The translations under genes and the position numbers were made by a program. The notes beneath the pieces were generated by a model. The model had not been told where the DNA came from and searched no databases. It saw only the letters and a program-made list of their open reading frames with translations. This document shows, in pieces, positions 5,473 through 8,543 of a stretch of DNA of 8,543 bases. The DNA lies in contig CAKSIW010000094.1 of assembly GCA_934463175.1 (NCBI GenBank), positions 1 to 8,543 on the forward strand, read 5' to 3'. Position 1 is the stretch's first letter. Each line of letters opens with the position of its first letter. This stretch comes from an uncultured Clostridia bacterium. Its GTDB lineage: Bacteria; Bacillota; Clostridia; Monoglobales; Monoglobaceae.

Positions 5473-8400
5473 ATGTATGATAAGGTTTCAACCGACCTTT
5501 CCTTTGTTGAAAGGGAAAAGGAGATTGTTGATTTTTGGAAGGACAATGATATATTCAAAAAAAGCATAGAAAACCGTGAAGGCGGAGAAGGCTTTACGTT
5601 TTATGACGGTCCCCCGACTGCAAACGGAAAGCCGCACATCGGTCATGTTCTGACCCGTGTTATAAAGGACTTGATTCCGAGATACAGGACAATGAAGGGA
5701 TATAAGGTTCTGCGCAAGGCAGGCTGGGATACGCACGGACTGCCTGTTGAGCTTGAGGTTGAAAAACAGCTCGGAATCAGCGGCAAGCCTCAGATTGAAG
5801 ACTATGGAATCGAAGATTTTGTGAAGAAGTGCAAGGACAGCGTTTTCACCTATCAGAGCGAATGGGAGGAAATGAGTGACAGAGTCGGCTACTGGGCTGA
5901 TATGGAAAATCCGTATGTGACATATCACAATGATTACATTGAATCCGTTTGGTGGGCTCTGAAGCAGATCTGGGACAAAAAGCTGCTGTATAAAGGTCAT
6001 AAAATCATGCCGTACTGCCCGCGCTGCGGAACGTCTCTTTCAAGCCATGAGGTTGCTCAGGGTTATAAAGATGTTAAAGAAAATTCACTCATTGCAAAAT
6101 TCAGAATCCGCGGTCTTAAGAATGAATATATTCTGGCATGGACAACAACCCCCTGGACGCTTCCGTCAAATGTTGCGCTGTGTGTGAACCCCGGCGAGAC
6201 ATACGTGAAGATTTCTGTGGGTGACGAGAAGTATATTCTTGCGGAGGCTCTTCTGGACAGTGTTATAAAGGACGAATATACCGTTGTTGAAAAATATATC
6301 GGAACAGACCTTTGCGGAATGGAATATGTTCCGTTGTTTGACTTTGCAAAGCCCGACGGGAAAGCTTATTTTGTTGTTGCCGACAACTATGTAACAATGG
6401 GAGACGGCACAGGCGTTGTTCACATTGCACCTGCGTTTGGTGAGGACGACTCGAGAGTCGGAAAGGAAAATGACCTTCCGTTTGTTAACCTTGTGAACAC
6501 GCAGGGCAGGTTTGTTGATGCGGTTGAGCCGTGGAAGGGAATGTTTGTCAAGGACGCGGACAAGCTTGTTATACGTGATTTAAAGGAAAGAGGTCTGCTG
6601 TTTGATGTCATTAACTTTGAACACAGCTATCCTTTCTGCTGGAGATGTGACACACCGCTCTTGTATTATGCATGTGACACATGGTTTATAAAAATGTCGG
6701 CGGTTCGTGACAGACTTCTGGCAAACAATGAAACGGTTAACTGGATGCCCGACAACATAAAGCACGGACGTTTCGGAAACTTCCTTGAAAATGTCATTGA
6801 CTGGGGACTTTCGCGTTCGAGATACTGGGGAACACCGCTTCCGATATGGCAATGCGAATGCGGTCATCATGAGTGTATCGGTTCAATTGCGGAGCTGAAG
6901 GAAAAGGGAATTGATGTTCCCGATGACATAGAGCTGCATAAGCCTTATGTTGACAATGTGAAGCTGAGATGTGAAAAGTGCGGCGGAGAAATGCACCGCG
7001 TTTCCGAGGTCATCGACTGCTGGTTTGATTCGGGGTCAATGCCGTTTGCACAGTGGCACTATCCGTTTGAAAACAAGGAACTTTTTGAACAGAATTTCCC
7101 TGCAAACTTCATCAGTGAGGCAATTGATCAGACACGCGGCTGGTTCTATACTTTGATTGCGATTTCCACTCTGCTTTTTGACAAAGCACCGTATAAGAAC
7201 GTCATTGTTCTCGGTCATGTTCAGGATAAGAACGGTCAGAAGATGAGCAAGCATAAGGGCAATGTTGTGAACCCGTGGGACGTTCTCAATAAGCAGGGCT
7301 CCGATGCTGCGCGCTGGTATTTCTATTCAAACAGTGCGCCGTGGCTTCCCAACAGATTCTTTGATGAGGCTGTTTCGGAGTCGCAGAGAAAGTTCCTCGG
7401 AACGCTTTGGAACACATATGCGTTTTATGTGCTCTATGCCAATATAGATGAATTTGACCCGACAAAGCATACGCTCAATCCCGAAAAACTCACACTTCTT
7501 GACAAGTGGGTTCTATCGAAGCTCAACGGCGTCATCAGAACGGTTGATTCCTTCCTTGAAAACTACAAAATCACAGAAGCGACTCGGGCAATTCAAGAGT
7601 TTACAGATGAGCTGAGCAACTGGTATGTCAGACGTTCAAGAGAGCGTTTCTGGGGCAGCGAGCTGACAGAGGATAAGATTTGTGCGTATATGACGCTTTA
7701 TACCGTTCTGGTTGAGTTCTCAAAGGCGTGTGCTCCGTTCATACCGTTTATGACGGAAATGATATACAGAAATCTTGTGCTTAACGTTGACAAAACAGCT
7801 CCCGAGAGCATTCATCTGTGTGATTTCCCGAAGGCTGACGAACGCTTTGATTTCAAGGAAATTGAATCGAAAATGGATGCGGCAAGACAGATTGTCATTC
7901 TCGGACGCGCGTGCAGAAATGCAGCAAACATCAAGAACAGACAGCCGATTGCAAAGCTGTATGTTCAGACAGCAAACGAAATTGAGAGTGTATACAGAAG
8001 CATAATTCTTGATGAACTCAATGTTAAGGAAATTGAAATCACCGATAATGCGGGTGCGTTTATAAGCTATAACTTCAAGCCTCAGCTCAAAACAATGGGT
8101 CCGAAATACGGAAAGCTTGTCAGACCTATCTTTGAAAACGTGAATGCAATGGACGGTGCGGCGGTTATGGAAACGCTTAATTCGGGCGGAACCCTTAAGC
8201 TTTGTGTTGACGGAACAGATGTTGAGATTGGAAAAGATGATGTCTTGGTTGAAACGCTTCAGAAGGACGGATTTGTTTCGGACAGCGATGGCGGCTTCAC
8301 GGTTGTTCTTGACACAAATCTCACAGATGAGCTGATTGAAGAAGGCTTTGTCAGAGAAATAATAAGTAAAATTCAGACAATGCGTAAGGACGGAGGCTTT

Positions 8401-8543
8401 GAGGTTCAGGATAACATAAAGGTTTCATGCTTCGGAAGTGAAAAGCTTGACAAAATCATTGCTGCAAACATTGATGAGATTTCCGCTCAGACTCTTGCGG
8501 TTTCAATTGACAATGCAGAGCAAGACGGAGCGAAGGAATGGAA
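5473..8543 (+). CDS. ileS: Isoleucyl-tRNA synthetase, type 2 (eukaryote-like), 3' end cut by window
   Basis: Cytoplasmic class Ia synthetase that charges tRNA-Ile with isoleucine at the cost of ATP and edits mischarged valine. The frame is open for 1023 codons plus two bases with no stop; type 2 enzymes run to about 1035-1050 residues, so only a short tail is missing. HIGH motif: PHIGH, His55-His58. KMSKS-type motif: KMSKH at 590-594. The CP1 editing domain shows the Thr-rich WTTTPWTLPSN (223-233) and GTGVVHIAPAFGEDD (312-326). Cys pairs that may bind zinc are C182/C185, C389/C392, C461/C463/C468 and C500/C503. DQTRGWFYTL follows the editing region in the catalytic core. The anticodon-binding domain contains LSNWYVRRSRERFW (714-727). 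The long C-terminal domain without the final Cys-rich zinc finger of E. coli-type enzymes, and blocks such as YRTMKGYKVLRKAGWDTHGL, place it in type 2. It has its own promoter and is divergent from the AraC-family gene. Confidence 0.97.
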   Translation, partial: MYDKVSTDLSFVEREKEIVDFWKDNDIFKKSIENREGGEGFTFYDGPPTANGKPHIGHVLTRVIKDLIPRYRTMKGYKVLRKAGWDTHGLPVELEVEKQLGISGKPQIEDYGIEDFVKKCKDSVFTYQSEWEEMSDRVGYWADMENPYVTYHNDYIESVWWALKQIWDKKLLYKGHKIMPYCPRCGTSLSSHEVAQGYKDVKENSLIAKFRIRGLKNEYILAWTTTPWTLPSNVALCVNPGETYVKISVGDEKYILAEALLDSVIKDEYTVVEKYIGTDLCGMEYVPLFDFAKPDGKAYFVVADNYVTMGDGTGVVHIAPAFGEDDSRVGKENDLPFVNLVNTQGRFVDAVEPWKGMFVKDADKLVIRDLKERGLLFDVINFEHSYPFCWRCDTPLLYYACDTWFIKMSAVRDRLLANNETVNWMPDNIKHGRFGNFLENVIDWGLSRSRYWGTPLPIWQCECGHHECIGSIAELKEKGIDVPDDIELHKPYVDNVKLRCEKCGGEMHRVSEVIDCWFDSGSMPFAQWHYPFENKELFEQNFPANFISEAIDQTRGWFYTLIAISTLLFDKAPYKNVIVLGHVQDKNGQKMSKHKGNVVNPWDVLNKQGSDAARWYFYSNSAPWLPNRFFDEAVSESQRKFLGTLWNTYAFYVLYANIDEFDPTKHTLNPEKLTLLDKWVLSKLNGVIRTVDSFLENYKITEATRAIQEFTDELSNWYVRRSRERFWGSELTEDKICAYMTLYTVLVEFSKACAPFIPFMTEMIYRNLVLNVDKTAPESIHLCDFPKADERFDFKEIESKMDAARQIVILGRACRNAANIKNRQPIAKLYVQTANEIESVYRSIILDELNVKEIEITDNAGAFISYNFKPQLKTMGPKYGKLVRPIFENVNAMDGAAVMETLNSGGTLKLCVDGTDVEIGKDDVLVETLQKDGFVSDSDGGFTVVLDTNLTDELIEEGFVREIISKIQTMRKDGGFEVQDNIKVSCFGSEKLDKIIAANIDEISAQTLAVSIDNAEQDGAKEW

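Noticed and set aside
5488..6000. A 170-residue reading frame on the - strand opposite ileS
   Set aside because: It lies wholly over conserved ileS codons, has no ribosome site or recognisable domain, and reads as an antisense shadow.

Overview
The window looks like a stretch of chromosome from an anaerobic low- to mid-GC Bacillota, most likely a Clostridia-type gut or sediment bacterium. The grounds are three. It has an archaeal-type (V/A-type) rotary ATPase operon in the order A-B-D. Its isoleucyl-tRNA synthetase is of the long, eukaryote-like type 2 form common in Clostridia. Its ribosome binding sites are strong (AGGAGG-like) and its promoters are sigma-A-like. GC content by eye is about 45% in genes and much lower in the one real intergenic region. 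No species can be named from this sequence alone.

Layout. Positions 1-2831 (+) hold the end of a V/A-type ATPase operon: the C-terminal part of catalytic subunit A (start outside the window), complete subunit B and complete central-stalk subunit D, with gaps of 17 and 21 bases. A class I SAM-dependent methyltransferase of unknown substrate follows 22 bases after subunit D (2854-3660, +), with no terminator between, so it is probably co-transcribed. A hairpin with T-tracts in both directions (3683-3737) then separates this operon from two genes running the other way.

Positions 3742-5270 (-) hold an apparent two-gene operon: an AraC-family regulator with a cupin sensor domain, and 23 bases downstream of it a maltose/galactoside-type O-acetyltransferase with a left-handed beta-helix. 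The 202-base AT-rich region 5271-5472 carries divergent promoters, one for the regulator (-) and one for ileS (+). Positions 5473-8543 (+) hold nearly all of ileS, which runs off the window after 1023 codons, probably missing only a few residues.

How they work together. The ATPase subunits form part of the A3B3 head and rotor of an ion-pumping or ATP-making membrane machine. The regulator probably senses a small ligand, perhaps a sugar, and may control the acetyltransferase beside it. ileS is housekeeping and appears to be transcribed from its own promoter with a leader too short for a T-box. I see no mobile element, CRISPR array, RNA gene or obviously new multi-gene system. The window is mostly ordinary, and the findings below are modest.
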